DNA from: an uncultured Opitutales bacterium
Lineage (GTDB): Bacteria > Verrucomicrobiota > Verrucomicrobiia > Opitutales > UBA953
DNA length: 50,189 nt
Assembly (NCBI GenBank): GCA_934675585.1
Contig: CAKUQY010000015.1
Location: 1 to 50,189, forward strand
Reading direction: 5' to 3'
The notes under the pieces were generated by a model. That model had not been told where the DNA came from. It did not search any database and was given only the letters and a program-made list of their open reading frames with translations. Positions 1-7,758 of the stretch are shown in pieces (within the stretch, counting starts at the first letter, position 1; each line of letters opens with the position of its first letter). Both the position numbers and the translations under genes were made by a program.

Positions 1-95
1 TTGACGAATAAAACTTTCACTCCTTCACAAAAACTAAACCTTCGGTGTCATTTATTATGACGAAATGCGCGGGAATGTCGCGCCATTTTTATTAA

Positions 96-124
96 TTGTG
101 AATTGTTAAATCTAAATTTATAAT
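96..124 (+). promoter_or_regulatory. ruvB promoter
   Basis: TTGTGA at 96-101 and a perfect TATAAT at 119-124 are separated by 17 nt. The -10 box ends only 7 nt before the ATG at 132, so transcription should start at or one base before that ATG. The upstream ATG at 123 lies inside the -10 box and cannot be in the transcript. Confidence 0.6.
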
Positions 125-131
125 GATTGCT

Positions 132-1208
132 ATGGCGAAGAAAAAAGGCGCAAATATTGAGGCGACGGCTCCCCTTGAAAATAACGGCGAGTCGCGCAGT
201 TATTTCGAAGAAGCGTTGAGCAAAAAAGATTTGTCGTTTGACCAAGCGTTGCGTCCGCCAAGTTTTGATGATTTTACGGGACAAGCGCGCACGGTTGAGC
301 GTTTGCAAGTGATGGTTGGTGCGGCGCGCAGAGAAGGTCGCGCGTTGGATCATATTTTATTGCACGGTCCGCCAGGCTTGGGCAAAACGACATTGGCGTT
401 GATTTTGGCTGAAGAAATGGGAACAAAAGTGAAGATCACTTCGGGACCTGTGATTGAAAAGCCCGCAGATCTCGCAGGGTTGTTGACTTCGCTCGAAGAA
501 GGTGAAATTTTGTTTATTGATGAGATTCATCGTATTTCGCGCGTGGTTGAAGAATTTTTGTATTCGGCGATGGAAGATTTTCGCATCGATATTATGATCG
601 ATCAAGGTCCAAATGCGCGCAGCGTGCGTTTGACGATCCCGCGCTTTACGCTCGTGGGCGCGACGACGCGAACGGGCTTGTTGACCGCGCCGATGCGTTC
701 CCGCTTTACTTTGCAAACGCGCCTTGATTATTATCAGGTTGAAGATTTGTTTAAAATCGTGGTGCGCAATTGCGCTAGATTGGGCGTGGCGATTGACGCG
801 GCGGGAGCGATGGAAATTGCGAAGCGCGCGCGTGGTACACCGCGTATTGTTAATAATTTGATTCGCTTTGCGCGCGATTATGCACTCGAACGCGGGAACG
901 GCGATATCACGCAAACAATGGCGGCGCGAGCTTTGGAGTTGTTGGAAATTGATCGCTACGGACTCGATGAAATGGACAAGCGGATTTTGCGCATTATGGC
1001 TGAAAATTATGGCGGCGGTCCCGTAGGGTTGAATACGATTGGAGTGGCGGTCGGTGAAGACGCGAATACGCTTGAAGAAGTACACGAGCCGTATTTGATT
1101 CAAGAAGGTTACATCGCGCGAACGCCACAAGGACGCGTGCTGACAGAAAAAGGTTGGCAAGTTTGCGGAGTTAAACGTGGCGCAAATCAAGGTGAATTGG
1201 GACTTTAA
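132..1208 (+). CDS. ruvB: Holliday junction branch migration helicase RuvB
   Basis: RuvB is the hexameric AAA+ motor that drives branch migration of Holliday junctions together with RuvA and RuvC. The 358-residue product shows Walker A GPPGLGKTT (about residues 79-87), Walker B LFIDEIHR (about 127-134), the sensor GATTRTG and a C-terminal winged-helix part starting around RILRIMAENYGGGPVG. Length is slightly above the usual 335-350 because of an N-terminal extension. I chose the ATG at 132 (MAKKKG) over the in-frame ATG at 123 because the latter overlaps the TATAAT box. One uptake-like motif copy (696) encodes R-S-R in the conserved PLR-x-RFG segment. The gene stands alone; ruvA and ruvC are not adjacent here. 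Confidence 0.97.
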   Translation: MAKKKGANIEATAPLENNGESRSYFEEALSKKDLSFDQALRPPSFDDFTGQARTVERLQVMVGAARREGRALDHILLHGPPGLGKTTLALILAEEMGTKVKITSGPVIEKPADLAGLLTSLEEGEILFIDEIHRISRVVEEFLYSAMEDFRIDIMIDQGPNARSVRLTIPRFTLVGATTRTGLLTAPMRSRFTLQTRLDYYQVEDLFKIVVRNCARLGVAIDAAGAMEIAKRARGTPRIVNNLIRFARDYALERGNGDITQTMAARALELLEIDRYGLDEMDKRILRIMAENYGGGPVGLNTIGVAVGEDANTLEEVHEPYLIQEGYIARTPQGRVLTEKGWQVCGVKRGANQGELGL

Positions 1209-1249
1209 TGTTCCCGCGAAATTTTTAACGTGATTTTTTGTAGAAGTTT

Positions 1250-1600
1250 ATGATGGTACTTTTTAAAGTTGTAGGTTTGTTGGTGTTAGCAAATTTAGTG
1301 ATGACTTACGCGTGGTATGGTCATTTAAAAGTTGAGTCAGACAAGCCGTTGTTTTTTGTAATTTTGACGAGTTGGGCGATTGCGTTTTTTGAATATTTGT
1401 TAATGATTCCCGCCAATCGTATTGGTTATGAAAATGGTATTGGGCTGGGCGAGCTCAAAGTGATGCAAGAAGTGATTACTCTTCTTGTATTTGTGCCATT
1501 TGCGTTGTTGTTTATGGACGAAAAATGGCGTTGGGATTATCTTTGGGCGTTTTTTTGTATTGTTGGTGCCGTATTTTTTGTTTTTAGAAATAAAATGTAG
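1250..1600 (+). CDS. DMT-family (DUF486) small membrane protein
   Basis: The 116-residue protein has four hydrophobic segments (about residues 5-20, 36-54, 72-90 and 95-112) and the family hallmarks of DUF486: AWYGHLK in the first loop, a middle MIPANRIGY, and a KVMQEVITL stretch before the third helix. These are small inner-membrane proteins related to drug/metabolite transporters, with no established substrate. Met1 and Met2 are both possible starts (1250 or 1253). The gene holds no copy of the window-wide repeat. It is followed by a 107-nt gap with one repeat copy (1626) and a promoter for the next gene. Confidence 0.85.
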   Translation: MMVLFKVVGLLVLANLVMTYAWYGHLKVESDKPLFFVILTSWAIAFFEYLLMIPANRIGYENGIGLGELKVMQEVITLLVFVPFALLFMDEKWRWDYLWAFFCIVGAVFFVFRNKM

Positions 1601-1652
1601 TTCCTCAAAAACAAAAAATCTTTGCGGGAACGCTTAAATATTGTAATTGCGC

Positions 1653-1681
1653 TTGAAAACGAGCGTCATAAGCATTATTAT
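1653..1681 (+). promoter_or_regulatory. Promoter for the secreted duplicated-domain gene
   Basis: TTGAAA (1653-1658) and TATTAT (1676-1681) are spaced by 17 nt, giving a predicted leader of about 20 nt before the ATG at 1708. Unlike several other promoters in the window, this one is not leaderless. Confidence 0.45.
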
Positions 1682-1707
1682 AAATCAGTAAACTTCAAAA
1701 ATATCTT

Positions 1708-2577
1708 ATGAGATTAAAAAATACCCTCCTTGCAATCGCCGCGATGATTCCGGCAGCAACACTCGTAAATGCAGCAGATGCTGAAAAATCAACAAACGTT
1801 CCCGTTGCTCCGGCGACTGCAAAAACAGACGCGATCGAATCGATCGAGCAAAATGGACAAAAATTTATTCATATTTCAACTATTTCGCAAGTTGATGCTT
1901 GTGAAGAGTTTATGAAAAATGTGCAAATTTTGAACGCGCAACGTCAAGCATTGGTTGAGCTTGATCGTATTCTTTCACCAGAAGAAAAAGAATTGATGAA
2001 AGATTCGCTCAAAAAGCGCGTTGATGCTCTCGTTAAAAATAATGAAGCAACAATCAAAGCTTATGGTTTTGATATTTCGCGCGATTATGTGCAACAAATC
2101 GTTAGTACCAAAATTTTCCTTAAACTTTCAGACGAAGAATATAAAAACGCTAAAGAAAAAGACAAAGACGCGGTTTTTGAAGTCAAGGGCGACGATAAAT
2201 TTCAATTGATCGCAACGATCCCAACCGTTGAAGAAAACAACAATTTCCGCCACAATGTACAAATTATGCAAATGGCGCGGGAACGTCTTGTTAAAATGAC
2301 GGCGGCAATTGCTCAAATGCCAGACGGCGAAGAAAAAACAAAGCTCGAAGCTCAATTTAAAACCGAAGAAGAAACTCTCAAAAAGAACAACGATCAAATG
2401 ATCAAAACTTACGGTTTTTCATTGACGCGTAATTACATGATGCAAGTTGAAAAAATTAAATTGTTCATGAAAGTTAATGAAGAAGAATACCTCAAAGCAG
2501 AAGCGCAAGCACGCTTAAACGCTGCGGGAACGGAATCAAAAGCCGAACCCAAAGCAGATGCGGACGCTGTGAAATAA
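1708..2577 (+). CDS. Secreted helical protein with a duplicated ~100-residue domain (unknown function)
   Basis: I do not recognise the family. The 289-residue product begins with a Sec-type signal peptide (MRLKNTLLAIAAMIPAATLVNAA), then two tandem copies of one domain at about residues 48-145 and 165-265. Each copy runs F-(I/Q)-x-I-(S/A)-T-I, a helical region with NVQI, a charged stretch around SPEEKE or PDGEEK, KNN, then a YGF-x-(I/L)-(S/T)-R-(D/N)-Y motif and a final (D/N)EEY. The C-terminal tail is Ala/Lys/Glu-rich. Composition is strongly charged and alpha-helical, so a periplasmic coiled-coil or chaperone-like role is possible but unproven. The downstream gene (2614-3324) is a paralogue without signal peptide, 36 nt away. 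Confidence 0.8.
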   Translation: MRLKNTLLAIAAMIPAATLVNAADAEKSTNVPVAPATAKTDAIESIEQNGQKFIHISTISQVDACEEFMKNVQILNAQRQALVELDRILSPEEKELMKDSLKKRVDALVKNNEATIKAYGFDISRDYVQQIVSTKIFLKLSDEEYKNAKEKDKDAVFEVKGDDKFQLIATIPTVEENNNFRHNVQIMQMARERLVKMTAAIAQMPDGEEKTKLEAQFKTEEETLKKNNDQMIKTYGFSLTRNYMMQVEKIKLFMKVNEEEYLKAEAQARLNAAGTESKAEPKADADAVK

Positions 2578-2613
2578 CTTTTTTACAATTATCAATAATA
2601 ACTCAATACAAAA

Positions 2614-3324
2614 ATGGCAGACATCGATTATATCGAACAAAACGGTCAAAAATTCATCCATGTTTCAACGATTGCTACAGCAGAAGCTAATGAGCAATTC
2701 ATGGCAAACGTGAACCTCGTTCAACAGCAACGCCAAGCGCTTGTGGCTCTTTCGCAAATTCTTTCTCCAAAAGAAAAAGAAACAATGGCGGCATCGATTA
2801 AAGAACGCGAAAATGCACTCAATAAAAATAATGCTCAAATGACAAAAGCTTATGGCTTTTCACTTTTGCGCAATTATTTGCACCAAATTGTTACTTCGCA
2901 AGTTTTCTTAAAACTTACCGACGAAGAATACAATAAAGCAAAAGAAGAGGGCGTTGCCGCAGATCAATTTATCGTAAAAGGCAACGACAAATTCCGCTTG
3001 ATCGCAAAAATTCCAGGCGCTGTCGCGAACGAACAATTCCGCTACAATGTGCAAGTGATGCAAGCGCAACGCAATCGCTTGGTGCAAATGAACAACGCGC
3101 TCGCGCAAATGGCTGACGGCGAAGAAAAAACAAAATTCCAAGACGAAACGAAAGCATTCGCAGAACGCCTTGACGCCGACAATAAGACGATGATTGAAAA
3201 ATATGGTTTTTCTTTGACTCGCAATTATCTTTTGCAAGTTGTTGAATCAAAGCTTTATACCGCGGTAACAGAGGAAGAATTCCTCAAAGCACAAACTGCA
3301 GCAGAAGCTCCAAAAGCAGAATAA
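2614..3324 (+). CDS. Cytoplasmic paralogue of the duplicated-domain helical protein
   Basis: The 236-residue product is a close relative of the preceding gene's mature region. It starts directly at D-Y-I-E-Q-N-G-Q-K-F-I-H-V-S-T and carries the same two tandem domains (about residues 14-110 and 125-225), each with a YGFSL-x-RNY signature. No signal peptide or membrane segment is present, so the pair appears to put one copy in the periplasm and one in the cytoplasm. The pair arose by gene duplication after an internal domain duplication. Function is unknown. The gene contains no copy of the window-wide repeat. A strong hairpin terminator follows at 3343-3387. Confidence 0.8.
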   Translation: MADIDYIEQNGQKFIHVSTIATAEANEQFMANVNLVQQQRQALVALSQILSPKEKETMAASIKERENALNKNNAQMTKAYGFSLLRNYLHQIVTSQVFLKLTDEEYNKAKEEGVAADQFIVKGNDKFRLIAKIPGAVANEQFRYNVQVMQAQRNRLVQMNNALAQMADGEEKTKFQDETKAFAERLDADNKTMIEKYGFSLTRNYLLQVVESKLYTAVTEEEFLKAQTAAEAPKAE

Positions 3325-3342
3325 ATTAATCATTCTCTAAAA

Positions 3343-3387
3343 AGCGCGTTCCCGTGAGAAAATCTGCTCGCGGGAACGCTTTTTTTA
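3343..3387 (+). terminator. Rho-independent terminator made of an inverted repeat-motif pair
   Basis: GCGTTCCCG (3346-3354) pairs with CGGGAACGC (3371-3379). The stem is followed by a run of seven T. Both arms are copies of the window-wide motif in opposite orientation. Confidence 0.8.
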
Positions 3388-3405
3388 CTTTAAACTTGTT
3401 ATATT

Positions 3406-4830
3406 ATGGAACAAATTGCTAATGTTTTGGCGCAACGTTACGCCACCGAACCTATCAAAAAAATTTGGTCTGCAACAGGCCGCATTGTCCTTGAACGCGA
3501 ATTTTGGATCGCCGTTATGAAGGCTCAAAAAGACCTTGGACTCGATATTCCACAAGAAGCGATTGACGCTTACGAAAAAGTAAAAGAAAACGTCAATCTT
3601 GACTCAATTAATGCGCGGGAACGCATTACGCGCCACGATGTAAAAGCGCGCATTGAAGAATTTTGTGATTTAGCAGGTTGGCAACATATTCACAAAGGAA
3701 TGACTTCGCGCGATTTGACAGAATCTGTCGAACAATTGCAAATTTTTAAATCATTGCAATATATTCGTTTGAAAATGATTGCGGTGATTAAACGTCTCGC
3801 TGACCGCGCCGCGGAAACACGCGACATCGCAATGACTTCGCGCACGCATAATGTTGCGGCTCAATTGACAACACTTGGCAAACGCTTTGCAATGTTTGGC
3901 GAAGATATGATTGTCGCGTTGCGAGAAATGGACGCGTTGATCACAAATTATCCTGCACGTGGCGTTAAAGGCGCTGTGGGAACGCAGCTTGACTTGCTCA
4001 CGCTTTTTGATCAAAATGTCGAAAAAGTGATGGATTTTGACAATCGCGTGCGTAAGCATTTGGGCATTCCTCACGCGTTTAATGCGACGGGACAAGTTTA
4101 TCCGCGTTCACTCGATTTCGCAACGGTCGCAACGCTCGTTCACGCGGGTTCGGGCGCGGCAAGTTTTGCGAAAACGCTTCGTTTGATGGCGGGACACGAA
4201 CTCGCGAGTGAAGGATTTTTGCCCGGTCAAGTCGGTTCTTCCGCAATGCCGCACAAAATGAATTCGCGCAGTTGTGAGCGTTTAAATGGTTTGCATGTTA
4301 TTTTAAAAGGTTATCTTACGATGGTTGAGGCGCTCGCGGGCGATCAATGGAACGAAGGCGATGTTAGCTGTTCCGTCGTGCGTCGCGTCGCGTTGCCAGA
4401 TTCGTTCTTCGCGATTGATGCTTTGCTTGAAACATTTTTGGTGATTCTCAATCAAATGGAAATTAACGTTCCCGTGATTGAGCGTGAAAAAAATTATTAT
4501 TTGCCATTCCTTTTGACGACAACGATTATGATGGAAGCCGTCAAGCGTGGCGTTGGCCGAGAAACAGCTCACGAAGTTATCAAAGAACACGCTGTCGCAA
4601 CCGCGCGTGATATTCGCCAAGGCAAAATTTCGACAAACAATTTGTTTGATCGCCTCGCCGAAGATGGACGCTTGAATCTGACGCGCGCTGATTTTGACGC
4701 GATTGCGTCTGTTGCGGCGACCGAAACGGGAACGGCGGGAATGCAGGTTGATAATTTCGTCACGACAGCGACGGAACTCATCGCGCAGTTTCCGGAAGCG
4801 GCGACAATTAAACCAGGCGCAATTTTGTAA
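3406..4830 (+). CDS. purB: Adenylosuccinate lyase
   Basis: PurB cleaves both SAICAR and adenylosuccinate, releasing fumarate, in purine synthesis. The 474-residue product belongs to the fumarase/aspartase superfamily: TSRDLTES (about 106-113), the TSRTHNVAAQLTT region with a conserved His (about 143-155), and the signature GSSAMPHKMNSRSCER (about 276-291) with its mobile-loop serines. The start ATG at 3406 directly follows TATATT. The gene lies between two motif-pair terminators (3343-3387 and 4850-4888), so it is a single-gene transcript. Four motif copies lie inside it. Confidence 0.96.
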   Translation: MEQIANVLAQRYATEPIKKIWSATGRIVLEREFWIAVMKAQKDLGLDIPQEAIDAYEKVKENVNLDSINARERITRHDVKARIEEFCDLAGWQHIHKGMTSRDLTESVEQLQIFKSLQYIRLKMIAVIKRLADRAAETRDIAMTSRTHNVAAQLTTLGKRFAMFGEDMIVALREMDALITNYPARGVKGAVGTQLDLLTLFDQNVEKVMDFDNRVRKHLGIPHAFNATGQVYPRSLDFATVATLVHAGSGAASFAKTLRLMAGHELASEGFLPGQVGSSAMPHKMNSRSCERLNGLHVILKGYLTMVEALAGDQWNEGDVSCSVVRRVALPDSFFAIDALLETFLVILNQMEINVPVIEREKNYYLPFLLTTTIMMEAVKRGVGRETAHEVIKEHAVATARDIRQGKISTNNLFDRLAEDGRLNLTRADFDAIASVAATETGTAGMQVDNFVTTATELIAQFPEAATIKPGAIL

Positions 4831-4849
4831 GTTTTAAATTGCTAAAAAG

Positions 4850-4888
4850 CGCGTTCCCGTAGATTTTTTTCGCGGGAACGCGTTTTTT
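4850..4888 (+). terminator. purB terminator (inverted motif pair)
   Basis: CGCGTTCCCG (4850-4859) and CGGGAACGCG (4873-4882) form a perfect 10-bp stem with a 13-nt loop, followed by six T. It starts about 20 nt after the purB stop codon. Confidence 0.85.
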
Positions 4889-4958
4889 ATTTGCTTTGAT
4901 AACATTAAAAGGGTTAAACTAAAAACAGTTACTGAACGCATTGGGAGTTTTGTAAAAA

Positions 4959-6065
4959 ATGAATAAGATTTTACTTTGTTTAATTTGCTTTTTGTTAAGT
5001 TTTGTCGTTCCCGCGGGAGCGGCTGAAAAAGTTTTGCCCGAAAAATTTCGCGTGGCAACTTATAATTTGTTGCGGTTTAGTGGCAATTCTAAGGGAACGC
5101 ACAAAGGCGGAATCGACCCTGCGCCCAAAGAACGAGAAGCGCGCGATGCGATTGCTGCCGTTTTAAAAGAGGTGAATCCGGACATTCTTGTGGTGCAAGA
5201 AATCGGCGATGAACGTTGGCTTGAAAATTTGCGCCAAGATTTGGCGGCGGTGGGATTGACGTTCCTGCAAGAAAATTGTCAATACGTTTTCGGGAACGAC
5301 CGTTTTAACCACTTAGCCGTGCTTTCAAAATATCCTTGTGAAACGGAGATGTGGAACGTGCGTGGTGATTTTTTAACACGTGGATTTATCTCATCAAAAT
5401 TTAAATTAAAAAATGGCGAACCATTTTATGTTTTTAATGTGCATTTTAAAAGTCAAATCTCAAATGATGATGACCCTAAATCTTTTAAACGGCGTTCCCG
5501 CGAAATACTCGTATTGCGCTCGCTCATAGAATTTGGTGTTCCTAAAAATTTGCAGGAGCGTAAAGATTTTTTTGCGGGAACGACAAAACAATTTGTTGAA
5601 TACGGCATCGCGGGTGCTAAAAGCGATTACGCAAATAATAAGTTGAAAACAAATTATTGGGAACGCGAAAAAATAACGCCACAAAATTTTGTGATTTTGG
5701 GAGATTTTAACACACCTGAAAACGCGCCAGAACTTGCATTTTTGAGCAAAGACAATTTTTCAAAACGCGTTCCCGCGGTGCCTGCAATTGTTAATAAAAA
5801 TTGTGATTTAAAAACAGAAGTAGGGCGGTTTCGCAATCCCGAGCTTGATAAATTTACTTATGTGATTAAGTATGCGTATTCGCCAAAGAAAAATTTGCGG
5901 GAACGCAATATTGCTGATTATTGCGCGCAATTAGATCAAATTTTTGTTTCGCCCAATGTTTACAAAACTGCCGCGCGTGTTCCCGCGACAATCGCTAATT
6001 ATGACGACGCGTGGGTCGGTTCCGACCATCGTTGCGTTTTTATTGACTTTGATTTCTCTAAATAA
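4959..6065 (+). CDS. Secreted endonuclease/exonuclease/phosphatase-fold protein
   Basis: The 368-residue product has a signal peptide (about residues 1-21, ending VPAGAA) followed by an EEP domain. Visible catalytic landmarks are R-V-A-T-Y-N-L-L-R near the start, V-V-Q-E-I-G with the metal-binding Glu (about residue 87), N-V-H-F-K-S, I-L-G-D-F-N (about 245-250) and G-S-D-H-R (about 352-356). Members cut DNA, RNA or phosphoesters; the substrate here cannot be told. The signal peptide points to a periplasmic or extracellular hydrolase. The 3' end overlaps the convergent transporter gene by 8 bp. Eight motif copies lie inside the gene, one of them (5006) encoding V-P-A at the signal-peptide cleavage region. 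Confidence 0.87.
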   Translation: MNKILLCLICFLLSFVVPAGAAEKVLPEKFRVATYNLLRFSGNSKGTHKGGIDPAPKEREARDAIAAVLKEVNPDILVVQEIGDERWLENLRQDLAAVGLTFLQENCQYVFGNDRFNHLAVLSKYPCETEMWNVRGDFLTRGFISSKFKLKNGEPFYVFNVHFKSQISNDDDPKSFKRRSREILVLRSLIEFGVPKNLQERKDFFAGTTKQFVEYGIAGAKSDYANNKLKTNYWEREKITPQNFVILGDFNTPENAPELAFLSKDNFSKRVPAVPAIVNKNCDLKTEVGRFRNPELDKFTYVIKYAYSPKKNLRERNIADYCAQLDQIFVSPNVYKTAARVPATIANYDDAWVGSDHRCVFIDFDFSK

Positions 6066-7392
6066 ATTTAGCGATTAAGATGAGAAAAATTCCTACGGGA
6101 ACGATGTAGCGCACGAAGAAAAGAAAAATAGCAACCAGCCAGGGATTGTAGCCGAGTGAGCGCGTGGTGATTTGTTTGTCGAGAAACCAGCCGACAAAAA
6201 TACAGGTAAAAAATGAGCCAATCGGCATCAGCCATTCTGCTGTGATGTAATCAAGCCAATCAAAAACGCTGCGTCCCACCCATTGCAAATTTTCTTCGCT
6301 TAACGAAATCGCCGCGACCATATTTGCAATGATAAAAATAATGCTCATCACCACGATGACTTTGCGCCGCGAAATGTGTAATTCTTCACTAAAATAAACT
6401 AAAACACCCTCAAACATTGAAATCGACGAAGTTAATGTCGCCAAAACTAATAACACAAAAAACAAAATTGCCCAAATTGTGCCAAATGGCAATGCGTTAA
6501 AAAGTGACGGGAGCGTTACAAAAATTAATCCCGGGCCGCCTTTGAGCAATGATTCTGTATCGGCTCCCGCAGCGAATGCGGTGCAAAAAATAATCGTTCC
6601 CGCGAGCACGGCGACAAGTGTATCGGCAATCGCGACATAACTTGCGGTGCGAATGAGTTTTTCTTTGCTACTAAAATAAGAAGAATAAACGATTAAAATA
6701 CTCATGCCGCATGAAAGCGAGAAAAAAGATTGTCCCATCGCCGCGAGAACAACCGTTGAATTAATCGCCGAAAAATCGGGAGCAAAGAAATAGCGTAATC
6801 CTTCTACTGCGCCTGGCATACTCACCGCGCGCGCAAACATAATGAACAAAATTGCAAATAATGTTGGCATCATAATTTTGCTGGCGGTTTCAATGCCTTT
6901 TTTGACTCCAAACCAAACAATCGTTGCCGTCGCGACAATTGTCATGATAATCCAAAATGTTTGTCGCGTTGGGTCGGCGAGCAAGTCGTTAAAAACTTGT
7001 TCCGGTTGCGAAAAAAGAGGCGTGTTCGTTTCAAAAACAGCATCAATTGAAAGCCGTAAATATTCAAAAGTCCAACCCGCAACCACCATGTAAAAACAGG
7101 TAATCAACGAAACGACAACGACTCCTAAAAGTCCGACAAAATAAAACGCGTTCCCGCCACCAAGATTAACAAACGAGCGGGGCGGATTGGCTCGACCTTC
7201 ACGGCCAATTGTAAATTCTGTCAAAATAATCGGCAATGCAAAAAACAAAACGCAAGCCAGATAAATCAACAAAAACGCGGCGCCGCCACCTTTGGCGGTT
7301 TCTGTTGGGAATCGCCAAATATTGCCTAAGCCGATTGCCGATCCCGCCGTCGCTGCAATCGTTCCTAATTTACTACCAAAATTTGCTCGCAT
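6058..7392 (-). CDS. Sodium-dependent transporter (neurotransmitter:sodium symporter, LeuT fold)
   Basis: A 445-residue inner-membrane carrier of the NSS/SNF family, which moves amino acids or related solutes with Na+. The N-terminus shows the family signature AGSAIGLGNIWRFP in the unwound first helix, and about 11-12 hydrophobic helices follow. The longer reading frame begins 19 codons earlier, but the ATG at 7392 (MRANFGSKLG) matches the usual family start and sits 7 nt after GATATT on this strand. It is convergent with the EEP gene, sharing 8 bp (6058-6065). The substrate cannot be assigned. Confidence 0.92.
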   Translation of the reverse strand: MRANFGSKLGTIAATAGSAIGLGNIWRFPTETAKGGGAAFLLIYLACVLFFALPIILTEFTIGREGRANPPRSFVNLGGGNAFYFVGLLGVVVVSLITCFYMVVAGWTFEYLRLSIDAVFETNTPLFSQPEQVFNDLLADPTRQTFWIIMTIVATATIVWFGVKKGIETASKIMMPTLFAILFIMFARAVSMPGAVEGLRYFFAPDFSAINSTVVLAAMGQSFFSLSCGMSILIVYSSYFSSKEKLIRTASYVAIADTLVAVLAGTIIFCTAFAAGADTESLLKGGPGLIFVTLPSLFNALPFGTIWAILFFVLLVLATLTSSISMFEGVLVYFSEELHISRRKVIVVMSIIFIIANMVAAISLSEENLQWVGRSVFDWLDYITAEWLMPIGSFFTCIFVGWFLDKQITTRSLGYNPWLVAIFLFFVRYIVPVGIFLILIAKFI

Positions 7393-7476
7393 AATAACTA
7401 ATATCTGAAAACTAAAAATTAATAAAATTTGCGGGAACGCCAAAAACATGCGCCGTTCCCGTGAAGATATGCTTGT
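7393..7476. other. Gap upstream of the transporter gene with two motif copies
   Basis: This short stretch between the transporter start and the methyltransferase remnant holds two opposite motif copies, GCGGGAACGC (7431-7440) and CGTTCCCG (7454-7461). They could form a hairpin upstream of the transporter promoter. No other feature was found. Confidence 0.4.
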
Positions 7477-7736
7477 TCACTTACACCCCGTTCCTGCGAA
7501 CGGGTCGTAGGCAAGTTCACTGCCAGATTCTGCAATGAATTTTTTTATGTGTCTCTCAACCAGCATTTTTTTTCGGTGAAGAATTGACCTAATTGGCGTT
7601 TCTTTAAATTAGAAACAACAGTTGTCTCTGTTGCCGTTGCTTGAAGTGGAATATTCGCAATAGAAAGTGATGCGGCGAGAAATGTTATTGCTCCCGTACC
7701 AAAATCTTTAATGTCCACATTTTCTGTCATCCCCAA
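7477..7736 (-). pseudogene. Remnant of a DNA (adenine-type) methyltransferase gene
   Basis: On the minus strand the frame from 7736 reads KKRQLGQFFTEKKCWLRD and stops at 7545. LGQFFT is a typical N-terminal motif of type II and IIG restriction-modification methyltransferases. A one-base shift near 7548-7551 restores a frame reading HIKKFIAESGSELAYDPFAGTG, where DPFAGTG is the SAM-binding motif I. That frame stops at 7477, right after motif I. The segment is therefore the first ~80 codons of a methyltransferase, frameshifted and cut off. The first 40 residues of the frame look unlike the family. The FAGTG codons contain GCAGGAACG, a near-copy of the window-wide repeat. Confidence 0.6.
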
Positions 7737-7758
7737 AAGTATTGTAGAAAAGAAACCT

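Noticed and set aside
123..131. Upstream ATG of ruvB
   Set aside because: It overlaps the TATAAT box and cannot be transcribed from that promoter.
696..702. RuvB R-S-R as a motif-forced change of a conserved Asp
   Set aside because: Some RuvB proteins naturally have Ser at this position, so the change is tolerated and proves little.
357..1190. Long antisense frames (also 13799-14602, 19036-19959 and 21098-22075)
   Set aside because: They lie opposite clear conserved genes, lack recognisable domains and are rich in Arg/His/Cys as expected from shadow frames.
7477..7736. Active restriction-modification system
   Set aside because: Only the first ~80 codons remain, frameshifted, with no target-recognition domain or nuclease gene next to it.
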